DNA of 64,000 nucleotides from Haliclystus octoradiatus (GCA_916610825.1 OU744448.1:7736650-7800649), one strand, 5' to 3'; shown: positions 25,201-34,972, numbered from the stretch's first letter. Program-made: numbers and translations. Notes: generated by a model not told the origin, from the sequence alone.

Positions 25201-28200
25201 AAGTTTCGTTATCAAATTGGCTGGCTTCCTCAGCTTGCATGTGAGAGTGGAGAAGGCCCGCTTGATGAAAGATTGTCAAGGAAACTAATATAACATTTTT
25301 TACAGTCAATCAAGGACTGGGAGTCACCCTGTGCTTGTACTTGTTTATTGGGGGACATCAACAAATTTACATGCATTTGAATGTTACGATTATTATGTGT
25401 GCACCGACAAGGAACCGAAACCCTAATCTCTTTCATAAAGTGTAGACACTCTGCCACTGTGTTACCGGTATAATTCCAAGAGCATTCAGAATTTCAGTGA
25501 CATCATGTTGACAGACGATTTGAATGATAACTATGAAAGTTTTGTTTCAAGCAAAGGCCTACTGTTTCAGATCTGTGAACAATGGTGAAGCCAATTGTAA
25601 CAGAGTTAGTGTACTGAAAATGAGAAACCTTCACACATAAATGAATAGAGATAATTTGGAAATTAATTAAACATTGCAATAAAACTATCAGTTATTATCT
25701 AAGCATAAAAACAATTTTAACCTGTAGGCCTACTTAAACAACTATTCAAATGAAAAAACTGCACTAGATTGTCATAAGAACACCAGATAATAAAGCATGA
25801 AATAATTACGTAGATACTTAACTATACATCCTGATTATCTACTCTAAACTGTCCAATTCTATGTTAATGACTTACAACTACATCCAATAGATATAAACAA
25901 ACACACATTTTATACTATTTACACAAAACAAAATAAAGTAGTCATCTATTTAAAACATGAATACAATTACTAGATCTTGAGCCATTTGGCAACAAGAGTT
26001 TGGATAAGTCTGCAACACATCATTTTTTGTCACGAAATACACCAAATTAGATTTGTTTGCATAAAAAATATGCAGAATCCATGAAAGTATTCTGAAGAGG
26101 AGTGCCAAGTTGCCAACACTTGATTTTGACTGGATATATGATTAAATCACCTGACATGTAACACACGATTGATAAAAATCCTTTGAAAATAACTTACCAA
26201 GAATTTAACTGGATTAAGTCCTTACCTGAATACGTATGTGTACAAGGTCATTCAGTAGTATCTTTTGTTTCTGATGGTACAATTTCAAGTTTTGTAACTG
26301 CACTTATATCTTTTGATTCTTCTAAATTTTCAGATAATTCAGTAAATTTAAAGATCACTTTATGAATCTCAAATTTGCACTTTTTTAAAAACTGCGGATG
26401 AATTGTTCTCAATTCATCTGCAACAACAGTTCCAAATCGATCAAAAACGTCTAACTCACGCGCAGGAAGAGGGACTTCACTAAGGCGTTTTCTACCAGCT
26501 TGTGGTGTAATATGACTTCTAAAATTACTAATTGGTGTACTAGCTTGTCTTGGAATTTTAGCAGGAGATCTTGTTACATTCAACGTTGGATCTTGTAATT
26601 GTAATTGTTCAATTGAATCTGCTGTCACAATTTGAAAGTTTTCCATAGGAATATTGTGTGCTGCAACAATTTGCTCAATTGCTTCCTTGGCTGTTTGTGA
26701 AACGCGAGTAGATGAGTCCATCGAAATATCATCTACAACTGTTGATTCTTCTACAAGTTCGAATGGTGTTCTATAAAAATAAAATACAAAAACAGATGCA
26801 GATATTAATCACTGTTACATGTTGATAAAAGGATTGGTTTTGAAACAAATCAAACATTGGGAGTTTATAAAAAATCATCAAGACACTTGGATTACAGAAT
26901 TAAGTCTAGATCTACACAGGCAAACACAAAAAATAAATTGGACACTGTAAGCTACTCCTTTGAGTATATCATAAGAATCGTAGTCAAGATAACACACTTG
27001 ATTAATTTCAATATTTTATTAACTAAAGACATACGACTACGTATTACATTAATCACATGTCTATTGCGAAATGCCTAATTCTAATTATATCCTTTCTGAC
27101 GTAGCCTCCATGCCCCTTCTAGAGAAATCTGATTAAATTTATAAATTAAGGCGACATGGGGATTTTCTATTTCTTGTACTTCCCGTAGACTAATTTTATC
27201 TTTATCAGTTTTATCACGAGATATGATTGTACTATCTTCTTGATCTTCTGTGTTCTCTTCTTCCTCTTCTTCTGTTGAAGCGTCTTCTTCCTCTTCATTT
27301 GAATGGTAACGACGTAGGAAACGACGGTTTCTCCATTTTAGTCGTCCACTTTCTGTTTTGACTAAGTAGCTACGGCGACCAGGGCAGAAGGTAATTATTT
27401 CACCAGTGGTGTCCCATAAATGGGTCCTAGGATGTTGAATGTGTACAATGTCTCCAGCATTTAATGGATCAAGATCATGGTCGCTAGCATCATGCAGTTC
27501 TTTAGCTTTTGCTTTTGATGAAGGTGGTCGCGATAAATGTTGTGCTGTATTGTTGGGCCAGTCGTCATGGATCAGGCCTAATTGAATGAATCCTTGTCTG
27601 CTTAGAAGGGGGTGATTGGCAGTGTCTAAGATGTGGATTAGTGCTGTGTAGGACTTCTCTTTATTGGAGAGGGTCATTTTGACACACCCATGAGACGCTA
27701 AAGTGGACCCATTTGGACCTACAAGTGTCTCTTTGTCTCTTTTGAGGGCTACAGCATTATTTCCCATAAGTTTGTGGAGGTCTGTGAGCCCATAGCATCA
27801 CAACCAGCCCCGGTGTCTGCTAACCAATTAACATGTTTGGTTACAGCTTGATGCTTTGTTTTGAACGAAATCAAATTTTTACTTGTTCCTATTTGAGATA
27901 ATTGTATGTAATTTTCGGCTTTTACCTTTGTAAAGCAGTATTTTTCTAAATGTCCTTTTTTACTACACCAGGTACATTCCAAGTTTTGTGCTGGACAATC
28001 GTCTTTTGCGGGAGTTTTTCCACAACGAATGCACGTGTCACCTTTTGAAGCTTTGTTGTGACTGCCATGCTTGGCTGGCGTCCGCTCTTGTGCTCTGTAT
28101 GTTGACTTTTTGAAGGTGTTAATTGGCTTCTCACCGAGTTGATCATCAACAACGCGGCTAGACTCGTAATTTTGACAAGTTTCTAACACATTTTTCAAAG

Positions 28201-31200
28201 TTAATTTTTCGAGCGGCGTTTCGAGAACTCTTTGCCTCATGGCTGAATCTCTAAGCCCCAAAATCAATCTGTCTCGAAGACGTTCTTCACGGTGTGCAGC
28301 GCTATCGGTGCATTTATGGGCATAATCACAGTCTTGGTCAATTTCACGAAGAGCTGCATAATAAGCGTCCACTTGTTCACCGTCTTGTTGATCACGTTGT
28401 ATGAAAGTTCGTCTATCAACTAGTGGATGCTGATGGATTCTTAAATAGCCTTCGAGATGATCGATTATATTATCTATATCATCTGTGTCTTGCACTGGAA
28501 TGATATTTTGCGTCCACATCTTGGTCCAGTCTTCGTGGAGAGCTGACCGAAGTAAACCTCGACGTGCTGCCAGATCACAGTCGTATTGCAGACGTGAAGC
28601 AGCTGAATAGTCGCTAAATCGTATCACCCAATCCCGAAAATCAATCATTTTCATTCCTTCTGGCGACTTTAATTTTGGAACAAGTATGCGTTTAGCCGTT
28701 GGTGTATTGTGGTTTGGAGAGCCGTTGTTCATATTCTTCGACTCACCTTGCGACTTTATTGCTTGTGCCAATGACTTTTGTTGAATCAACATGGCCTCTT
28801 GCATTTGTTGCTGCTGCATTGTGACAACTTTTAATAATTCATATATTGGATTATTACTATCGTCGATTTGACGATGTTGAGCCAATGCTTTATTTAACCG
28901 TTCTACCTCTGCCTCCAGTTCAGCTTTGGTTGCTTTGCTAGCCATATTATTGATGGATATAAGATCACGATAGAAACGATGTAACGGTCAGTAAATTAAT
29001 CTAGTAGTACTAAATTAGTATGAATATCAACTGCGCCATGTAAGCTACTCCTTTGAGTATATCATAAGAATCGTAGTCAAGATAACACACTTGCTTACTT
29101 TCAATATTTTATTAACTAAAAACATACGACTACGTATTACATTAATCACATGTCTATTGCGAAATGCCTAATTCTAATTATATCCTTTATGACGTAGCCT
29201 CCAGACACAAATTTAGTTCATTTTAACAATTAAGAGAGAGTTGCTTCAAACGTGCCAAGACTAAGTTTAAATGATGCCAATTGCTAAGTTACTATGATTT
29301 GCTCCTTGAAACAAGAAATTGATTTCTTTATTCAGTAGAATTGTAGGCTACACTTTGACTTGGAAGAGGCATATTTGAGTTGGCCTAAAATTTGTGCATG
29401 TTGTGTCAAGCTTCCTAAATCCTTTATAAGTTAAACCCTGAAAGTTGCAACATTGTAGATATTTGTTTTCCTAGATTTGTAGCCTTCCAAATTATCGGGG
29501 TACTGGGTTTTGTTTAATTTTTATCACAGACTTATCAAAACATTATTACCATATGTTAGTTATGTTTATTACGTAATACGTTGGTATCAAAACGTAAACA
29601 TCATTAATCAAAGACAATGGTGTTAATCAAATACAATCAAATCCAGATTTCAATCTTAGAGCTAACTTGCCAGGTTGACCTTGCTAAATAACAATGAAAA
29701 TTTATATTTAATGTACCTTTTTTTCACGGGACTGTTTTTTCTAGGTAGTATATGATGATCGAATCAATGCAATTTGATTTTCAAATGCTGAGCTCACTAC
29801 TGAGAATCTATAAATTAAGTACTAACTAGCAACTTGTGATTGTGGAGTCGCATGTTTATTACCAAAATGGGATATGTTAGTCTATACATCATAAACCAAT
29901 CTTCTGTTAAGTAGAAAAATACTTACGGGTTTTGTCTACAGTACGGTTGGTACCATAACATAGAATCATAATATCGAAGTGTTGGGTATTTTGATTTGAC
30001 TTTGCCTTTACCAAATCCTCCAATTGCTTCATACTGATTTCTAGCTCTTGTGAAGCTATCTCGAATAGTTTCCCATCGTGTTCCACATGACTTTGGTTCT
30101 GCAAAATAGATAACGCAGAACTGTAAAGCATCGATGAATAATCAATCAAGTTATTTAGCAATATGCGATGTAAAGAAAGATGTTGATTAACAAATATCCA
30201 CAAGTAGGCCTACATCAGGACAATTCCTGGAGGCCAGTACCTATTTATAAAGATGCTTTACCAGGTCTGTTATATGACCTGTCCTGTGTCTTTTTAAACA
30301 TAAAACTGTCTTTTGGTAAATTCATTTTACCAAAGAGAAAAAGGGGGTATGGGTGTAGATTGTTGACCTTTGAAAGTTAATAGCTTTTATGGCACTGACA
30401 ACCAATTAATCATTGGTGATCATGTGAAATACAAACAGCCTGGCAATCTAGCTCAGGTAAAAAGCCTTGAATTCTAACTTAGAGATGAGTAAGACCTAAG
30501 GAAATGTGGGTTCAATGTTTGGATTAGAAAAGAGAATTGATTTTGTAAATAGACACCTTGAAAATGAATTAACCTTTAGATTTGTTTGCTTAATGTCGTC
30601 CATCCAACACATGTATTGTATTGACAGTGAGAAGATGGGATTTTCATGATTTTATTTGGGGAAAGCCGTGATGATCGCTCGCGCCAATGTTCGTTTTATA
30701 GCCCATATTTGAGGTGACGGCATTTAAGTGGAAGCTTGTCAAATCAAAACTTACCTGTCAACTCTGTGAATCCAATCCCGACCATTTGTGAATGTATTTC
30801 TTTCCAACAAATTGCTTTGATTCCTTTATTATCTTTGTAGTGTTCGTGATTTCTATCGAATAGACAAGGTCGTTCTTTAACAAGATTAATCAAGTATTTG
30901 TTCAGTTGGACTCGTCTTTCTGCTGTGAGATGGCCTTTGCTTTCATATTTTTCAGTTACTGTTGGAGTAGATACATCGCTTTTAATTTCGGTAGCCATGG
31001 TAGGAATAATAATGTACATTCCTCTACAAATAGCTTATCTTTATAAAAAAATAATCAAATTATAATTGAAATATATTCGGATGATAATATATATAAATTT
31101 TTGAGCCGTGATATCAAAGCAATTTAGCGATAAACCTTGACCGTCGCCGTGGCCATCTTGAAACGGTCGAGGAAGGAGAACACGGTTGAGCTGAGAAAAC

Positions 31201-33964
31201 AATCTCGCTTTCGTTGAATAGCTTCTGCCGCGGTTTTTAAACGAGACACCATTGTTTTAAATTTATTCTACAATATTGTTAGTTAATTAATACAAAGAGA
31301 CGTAAACTTACAGTATAAACATTTTTACAGAAGAATTGATATAATTTAAATATCATTGAGTAAAATAAAAATGTATGTATATATTTAATTACGTGCTGGA
31401 GACAGAATTTAAATTTGCGTACAGTTTTACAATTAACAATATCATTCGATAAAGCATTCCGAAAATGTATATATGGTGCGATTTAAGTAAAAATTATTCC
31501 TTGCATCTGTTTCTTGCTGTAATGATGGTTTTTATTGATTGTGACTTTTTGCATTTGTTTTGACGATGCTAATGTCACCTCGGAGATCTATTAATGCGAC
31601 ACCGTTAATGACCTTGTAGGATAAACATAAATCTAGTATATTTATGTAGCATTCTTGCGGTTTCGTCAGGTTGAACAAATCTAGTCGCTGCAGAGATTCT
31701 ATAGTAGTAGTAGTAGTAGTAGTATGTACTCTATATTACTACTACATAGACAGTCACATTATAGGAATGTGCCGTCCCGAGTCTTACGCATTATATATTT
31801 ATTAATAATACCAGCGTTATTACATCGATAGTAAACTCTGCTTTATGTGAATGACCTTCCGACAATAACATTCAATGGCATGGTTGGACAATTCGCAGAT
31901 GACACTCAGATATTATGTAACTACAAACCTAAAGCACCTGGCTCACTTTTGGATTTCCAAGCCAAAATATCTGAAGATCTTGAATCTATATATCTTGGTT
32001 TAATTCAAATTCACTCCTGATAAATGCAAAGAAGACGAACATTTTTGCAATTGGTCACCGTAAAATGAAAAACACTTAACTACCAGAATTGAAAATAGAT
32101 AATGAAATTAATTCCTTATGTAAAACAGGCACGGAATCTGTGTTGATAATCAAATGAATTACAGAAGTCATGTACATCAAATAGTTAAAACAGCGACATA
32201 TAGATTGATTGCAATTGCTAAACAGAGAAAATACATATACCACCGGACACCGGAGTTATTTAAAAAAATTTTAGAATCAAAAATTCTGCAACCCAGCCTT
32301 TATGCTCTTGAAGTATTATCATCAGTAAAACGCAAATACGAAAAGTACAAATTAGTATCTAAAACTTGGCTGCCAAACTTATCGAAGGAAAACAAAAATA
32401 CAACAAGATGGATAATTTGTTAGATGATTCAAATTAGTTAAAAATAAAATATATTGTAGAGCTACGAACAGCATGTACAGCTCATAAATCAGCTTTGGGA
32501 AAACTAGAAAACTGCACTGAAATTAAATATAAATAAATTAATAAATTAATAATGCAACCCATATAAATATAGTTACATATGCCTTGCCTATTTCACAATA
32601 TCAAGACATCAAGAAACAACTGCCTCAAATTATAGAATGAAATTGTTTTGTATTGTGTAAACTGACATTGTAAAATTAATGTATTAAGTTGTTTATATGC
32701 CTTCAAATAATCTATTATCTGTCTATCTATCTATTGCATCATCGCCGATCTTTTATATAGAATAGAATTTTATTTCAACCACATGATAAAAATATATACA
32801 GGCTAGAAACATTTATTAATTAAATATAATATACAGTGGCTGACGACTTTCATCTAGTAAGCAATAGTTGCTTGTCTATTGAGAGATGCTATAGTGTTTA
32901 TTAATGACATGGGTAAAAGGTCAAACACAAAAATGACAACTTTAAACTAAAAAAATGAATGCATTGAAATTAGGAAAACAAATTCGAAATTAATTGTAAT
33001 TAAGAAGTTAACATAAAATAATAAAAAGTAACACTTTAATTAACAGCATACTTAGGAGCATGGTAGGAGTCTCTGTAAGTACAAACGGAATAGTATGAAT
33101 TTATAATGTTCTTTCGTAGCAAAAAGTATTAGACGATGAATATAAATTTCCAGGAAAGGGATAAGTGAAACCAATCCAAATTGTTGGAAATCTATAATTT
33201 GGTAATGATTGTAGCATTTTTTAATTACACAAGGAATTTCAAAATCATTTAATTTTATGAATCTGGATTCAAAAAAATTAAACATTGGAAGCAAAAGCGG
33301 TGGAACAGAATCATTGGCAATTAACAATCTATGAATCAAAGAAACCACCTTTAAATTGTACAAAATCTTTGAATTTTAAGATAGCTAACGGATTTCATCA
33401 GTGGCTCAGCATGGGATAGGCAGGGGATAGGTACTTTGCGTTCATAATGATAATCCTCACACTCTTTTTCTGCAACTTGAACTCTAACTCTCACCGTCAC
33501 ACATTTGCGTGACTCCAAATCTCAATGCAATACTCAAAGTGAGGTTTACATTAAGAATTGTAAATAAAGATCAATTGGCGTCATCGACGTCATCGCCTCC
33601 CCCTGTTGCGTTACTGTAAGCTTTTTCATACATCTTTCAAATGCATTCAGTATATCTATACTGTATTGACCTATATTCCAAATTATTTTTACTTTCAGAA
33701 CTGACTCGCAGTAATTGGTCCAACGATCCGTTTACATATGGCTCATATTCTAACCCATCACCTGGTACGACAGAGGACCTTTATGACGTCCTTCAAGCCC
33801 CTGTCCAGAAAAGACTTTGGTTTGCAGGCGAAGCAACTTCTAGTGGAGATCTGTATGGTTACGTACATGGAGCGTATATCAGCGGACTGGAACGAGCGGA
33901 AACCTTGTGGAAATGTATAAAGTTTGGTAAATGCCCAGAACATCCTAAAGATGGAAAAAACTGA
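22210..33964 (+). CDS. Secreted plant-type FAD polyamine oxidase, gene 1 (three exons)
   Basis: Exons 22210-22568, 24024-24826, 33699-33964; intron phases 2 and 1; all borders are GT/AG and the frames join to 475 residues. The flavoprotein amine oxidase family oxidises secondary amino groups of spermine or spermidine, giving aldehyde, amine and hydrogen peroxide. Residues 1-24 form a signal peptide (MALCVTIYSILLIF...). The FAD Rossmann motif GAGMSG is at 39-44, followed by RVGGRI. The C-terminal FAD segment LWFAGE starts at 427, with GYVHGAYISG at 441-450. By alignment with maize PAO, catalytic Lys300 corresponds to Lys303 (YCK), Glu170 to Glu189 (DFE), and Glu62 is replaced by His90 (GWIH), as in animal spermine oxidases. 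In-frame Met codons upstream (22129) exist, but 22210 gives the cleanest signal peptide. Intron 2 (about 8.9 kb) hosts another gene, an LTR element and a LINE relic. No ER-retention or peroxisomal tail is seen, so secretion is inferred; substrate is unproven. Confidence 0.88.
24894..25020. repeat. Short inverted-repeat element, AAAGGCATAAAATTGA termini
   Basis: The left end AAAGGCATAAAATTGACC and the right end CAATTTTATGCCTTT are inverted copies on a 127-bp unit in intron 2 of the oxidase gene. A related piece (GCGCGATGGTCAATTGGATG, followed by CCTTTAAA) lies at 40993-41020. Confidence 0.6.
25300..25467 (-). repeat. Possible tRNA-derived SINE, minus strand
   Basis: Read on the minus strand from 25467 it has GTGGCAGAGTGTCTACACTT, which looks like a worn pol III A-box region, then GGGTTTCGGTTCC, which resembles a B-box. 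A tail containing CCCCCAATAAACAAGTACAA follows. The layout suggests a tRNA-related SINE in oxidase intron 2. The match is loose and copies elsewhere are needed to prove it. Confidence 0.3.
26248..30998 (-). CDS. MADF/BESS-domain putative DNA-binding protein (three exons), nested in an intron
   Basis: Minus-strand exons 30998-30755, 30098-29927, 26770-26248; intron phases 1 and 2; joined length 312 residues plus stop. The chosen ATG at 30998 has an ideal context (ACCATGG); an in-frame ATG at 31019 would add seven residues. The MADF (Myb/SANT-like) domain covers about residues 34-135: LINLVKERPCLFDR, YKDNKGIKAICWKEI, then across the intron CGTRWETIRDSFTRARNQYE and KYPTLRYYDSMLWYQPY. Residues about 244-285 (ELDVFDRFGTVVADELR, then CKFEIHKVIFKF) resemble the BESS-like C-terminal motif that accompanies MADF and mediates protein contacts. 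The family comprises sequence-specific transcription regulators; targets are unknown here. The gene lies wholly inside intron 2 of the plus-strand oxidase. Its own 3.2-kb intron 2 carries an LTR retroelement in the same orientation. In exon 2 a different open frame is longer, which could mislead automatic gene finding. Confidence 0.82.
26946..27110 (-). repeat. 3' LTR of the deleted gypsy element
   Basis: 165 bp, TG...CA on both strands. It differs from the other LTR at four positions: two A/C near 27001-27005, one G/A near 27030 and one C/A near 27096. The second open frame of the element ends inside it, at 27081. Confidence 0.92.
27081..27767 (-). CDS. pol: Gypsy element reading frame 2: protease remainder joined to integrase C-terminus
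   Basis: 228 codons from the first ATG, but the true beginning is likely frame-continuation from the gag frame, which it overlaps at 27749-27767. Residues 1 to about 73 read like the second half of a retropepsin domain (ending HPLLSRQGFIQLGLI). Directly after comes an integrase C-terminal segment: AGDIVHIQHP, LWDTTGEIITFCPGRRSYLV and GRLKWRNRRFLR, a GPY/F-type module. It ends in a strongly acidic tail (EEEEDASTEEEEEEN). The reverse transcriptase, RNase H and integrase core normally between these parts are missing. The last codons lie in the LTR. It is a relic or a trans-mobilised derivative rather than an active enzyme. Confidence 0.72.
   Translation of the reverse strand: MGNNAVALKRDKETLVGPNGSTLASHGCVKMTLSNKEKSYTALIHILDTANHPLLSRQGFIQLGLIHDDWPNNTAQHLSRPPSSKAKAKELHDASDHDLDPLNAGDIVHIQHPRTHLWDTTGEIITFCPGRRSYLVKTESGRLKWRNRRFLRRYHSNEEEEDASTEEEEEENTEDQEDSTIISRDKTDKDKISLREVQEIENPHVALIYKFNQISLEGAWRLRQKGYN
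27111..27122 (-). other. Polypurine tract of the LTR element
   Basis: On the minus strand the bases immediately before the 3' LTR read CTAGAAGGGGCA, a purine run in the right place to prime plus-strand synthesis. Confidence 0.6.
27749..28945 (-). CDS. gag: Gypsy element Gag, with zinc knuckle and start of protease
   Basis: 398 residues, starting about 90 bp inside the 5' LTR. The N-terminus (MASKATKAELEAEVERLNKA) is coiled-coil-like, followed by a capsid-like central region. At about residues 309-345 there is a Cys-rich region with one canonical CCHC knuckle (CTWCSKKGHLEKYC) and, before it, a variant knuckle (CIRCGKTPAKDDC) lacking the usual His. The frame continues into a protease active-site motif WLADTGAG at about 373-380, then stops shortly after because the frame is shifted by one base relative to the continuation in frame 2. 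The frame is otherwise intact. Gag would form particles; whether it is expressed is unknown. Confidence 0.82.
   Translation of the reverse strand: MASKATKAELEAEVERLNKALAQHRQIDDSNNPIYELLKVVTMQQQQMQEAMLIQQKSLAQAIKSQGESKNMNNGSPNHNTPTAKRILVPKLKSPEGMKMIDFRDWVIRFSDYSAASRLQYDCDLAARRGLLRSALHEDWTKMWTQNIIPVQDTDDIDNIIDHLEGYLRIHQHPLVDRRTFIQRDQQDGEQVDAYYAALREIDQDCDYAHKCTDSAAHREERLRDRLILGLRDSAMRQRVLETPLEKLTLKNVLETCQNYESSRVVDDQLGEKPINTFKKSTYRAQERTPAKHGSHNKASKGDTCIRCGKTPAKDDCPAQNLECTWCSKKGHLEKYCFTKVKAENYIQLSQIGTSKNLISFKTKHQAVTKHVNWLADTGAGCDAMGSQTSTNLWEIML
29028..29038 (-). other. Primer-binding site, complementary to a tRNA-Ser-like 3' end
   Basis: On the minus strand TGGCGCAGTTG directly follows the CA end of the 5' LTR. 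It would pair with a tRNA ending CAACTGCGCCA; a G discriminator before CCA is typical of eukaryotic tRNA-Ser. The tRNA identity is inferred. Confidence 0.6.
29039..29203 (-). repeat. 5' LTR of the deleted gypsy element
   Basis: 165 bp, same length as the 3' LTR, 161 of 165 positions identical, flanked outside by the GACAC duplication and inside by the primer site. Confidence 0.92.
31152..31160 (-). promoter_or_regulatory. YY1-like site upstream of the MADF gene
   Basis: The minus strand reads CAAGATGGCC, the core of the YY1 consensus AAGATGGC, about 150 bp upstream of the chosen start codon in a locally GC-richer patch (31137-31210). YY1 sites near animal start sites are well known; use here is inferred. 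Confidence 0.35.
31841..32745 (+). mobile_element. LINE (non-LTR retrotransposon) reverse transcriptase relic, copy 2
   Basis: From 31850 the plus strand translates NDLPTITFNGMVGQFADDTQ, the FADD catalytic box of a non-LTR reverse transcriptase, followed by a helix region ending KISEDLESIYLG. After a frame break, 32154-32423 gives MNYRSHVHQIVKTATYRLIA, typical of the thumb region. The 3' part (AGCTCATAAATCAGCTTTG, GAAAACTGCACTGAAATTAA, CCCATATAAATATAG) matches 13790-14060, so both fragments come from one family. A CTATCTATCTAT tail near 32720-32740 may mark the 3' end. Frameshifts and loss of the 5' half make it dead. Confidence 0.7.
32746..33698. other. 3' part of oxidase intron 2, no other feature seen
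   Basis: AT-rich intron DNA before the acceptor TTTACTTTCAG. A 103-codon minus-strand frame (33052-33363) has no family resemblance and is treated as chance. Confidence 0.45.
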
Positions 33965-34249
33965 AAACCATTGTATCCTGTGTGCGTATGTCGCAGATCA
34001 ATGTCTATCCAGTTTTAGCTAATCAATAATTCTCCTTATTAATTAAATTATTTAAATTTATTTATATTATCAACTCAACCATTCAAACTAAAGATATTAA
34101 CGTCAATACTAATGATTTATTGTAATTTTATCCATAATTTATGACCTTTAACGACTTATGAAATTGATTTAATATGATGCAAATTTATGAAGTGCTGGTT
34201 TATCTTGATTGATATTCATATTCTCCTCATCAAATCCTGTTAAAGAACG

Positions 34250-34255
34250 AATAAA
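34250..34255 (+). terminator. Candidate polyadenylation signal AATAAA of oxidase gene 1
   Basis: AATAAA lies about 285 bp after the stop codon at 33962-33964, a plausible 3' UTR length. Confidence 0.4.
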
Positions 34256-34430
34256 ATTGATCTCTATTCCGAAACCACCGTTTTCCCAAAGGGTGGTGTA
34301 AAAAATTTAAGTTAAGCGATATGTCAGACTTCATATGTTTTAATCTCATATTGTTATAGTCATAAAAGCCATGAGTCGGCGTTCATTTATTTTTCGAGTT
34401 TTCAAATCTCTATCTCATGAGCGAGGCTCT

Positions 34431-34466
34431 TCCATCACGACCCTCGAAGATGAGGGCCGTGATGGA
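34431..34466. repeat. GC-rich hairpin between the convergent oxidase genes
   Basis: TCCATCACGACCCTC and GAGGGCCGTGATGGA form a 15-bp stem with one mismatch and a six-base loop. It lies in the shared downstream region of two convergent genes. Confidence 0.75.
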
Positions 34467-34763
34467 ATGAGGCTAATTACTAATTAGGCACCATGTCTCT
34501 ATATTATCAACAATAAGAATGGTACCCAATCCTCTACTACAGACCTCTCAATATTAACTCAAAATTGTTTAAGGACTTGACCACAAAATAGTTATAGGCT
34601 ATAGGGTTCCAAAAATTCAGAACCAAGTTGCAGATGAACATTTCTTCACGTGACAACAGGCGAAATTGGGCTTTGCTTCGTGGATATATAGAGTGTAACA
34701 TAATAACTTTGAATTTACGGTTCTCCATTATTTGAGATTAGCACCAAAGATGTTTTCTCTGGA

Positions 34764-34820
34764 ACATTCTCAACCATGGCCTTGATTATAAGTTATCATC
34801 AAGGCCATGGTTGAGAATGT
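34764..34820. repeat. Perfect 23-bp inverted repeat with 11-nt loop
   Basis: The left arm 34764-34786 starts ACATTCTCAACCATGG and continues CCTTGAT; the right arm 34798-34820 is its exact complement (ATCAAGGCCATGG...). It is the second hairpin in the 1-kb gap between the stop codons of the two oxidase genes. The arms carry no differences, so it is young or maintained. Confidence 0.85.
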
Positions 34821-34972
34821 ATAATTTGTAACCGACAAAAGTATCAGACCAATGAATTATTCTATGTAGAATATGAATACTAATTTATGTGAAAATGTTG
34901 TCTGCTAACGATTAAATCTATACATCATAGACTACTTACTACACATGACATATTTTCAATTGGATCGTTTAA

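Larger units (their letters stand above)
26941..29208 (-). mobile_element. Internally deleted Ty3/gypsy-type LTR retrotransposon with 5-bp target duplication
   Basis: The element itself is 26946-29203 (2,258 bp), with identical GACAC target duplications at 26941-26945 and 29204-29208. The two 165-bp LTRs start TG and end CA and differ at four positions. Sense is the minus strand: right LTR, primer site, gag with zinc knuckle and a protease start, a shifted frame with the protease remainder directly joined to an integrase C-terminal module, polypurine tract, left LTR. Reverse transcriptase, RNase H and the integrase zinc-binding and catalytic core are absent, so it cannot move on its own. The short LTRs, tRNA-Ser-like primer site and gag style suggest the Mag-like group (inference). 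It sits in intron 2 of the MADF gene in the same sense and is antisense to the oxidase gene. Confidence 0.9.

Noticed and set aside
27946-28152. 68-codon minus-strand frame
   Set aside because: Out-of-frame shadow of gag around the zinc knuckle.
29907-30203. 98-codon minus-strand frame starting MWIFVNQHLS
   Set aside because: It overlaps MADF exon 2 in the wrong frame. The frame that joins exon 1 reads RWETIRDSFTRARNQYE, a clear MADF segment.
31700-31745. TAGTAG run as a CRISPR-like or regulatory array
   Set aside because: Simple trinucleotide repeat; no spacers. CRISPR arrays are not expected in an animal nuclear genome.
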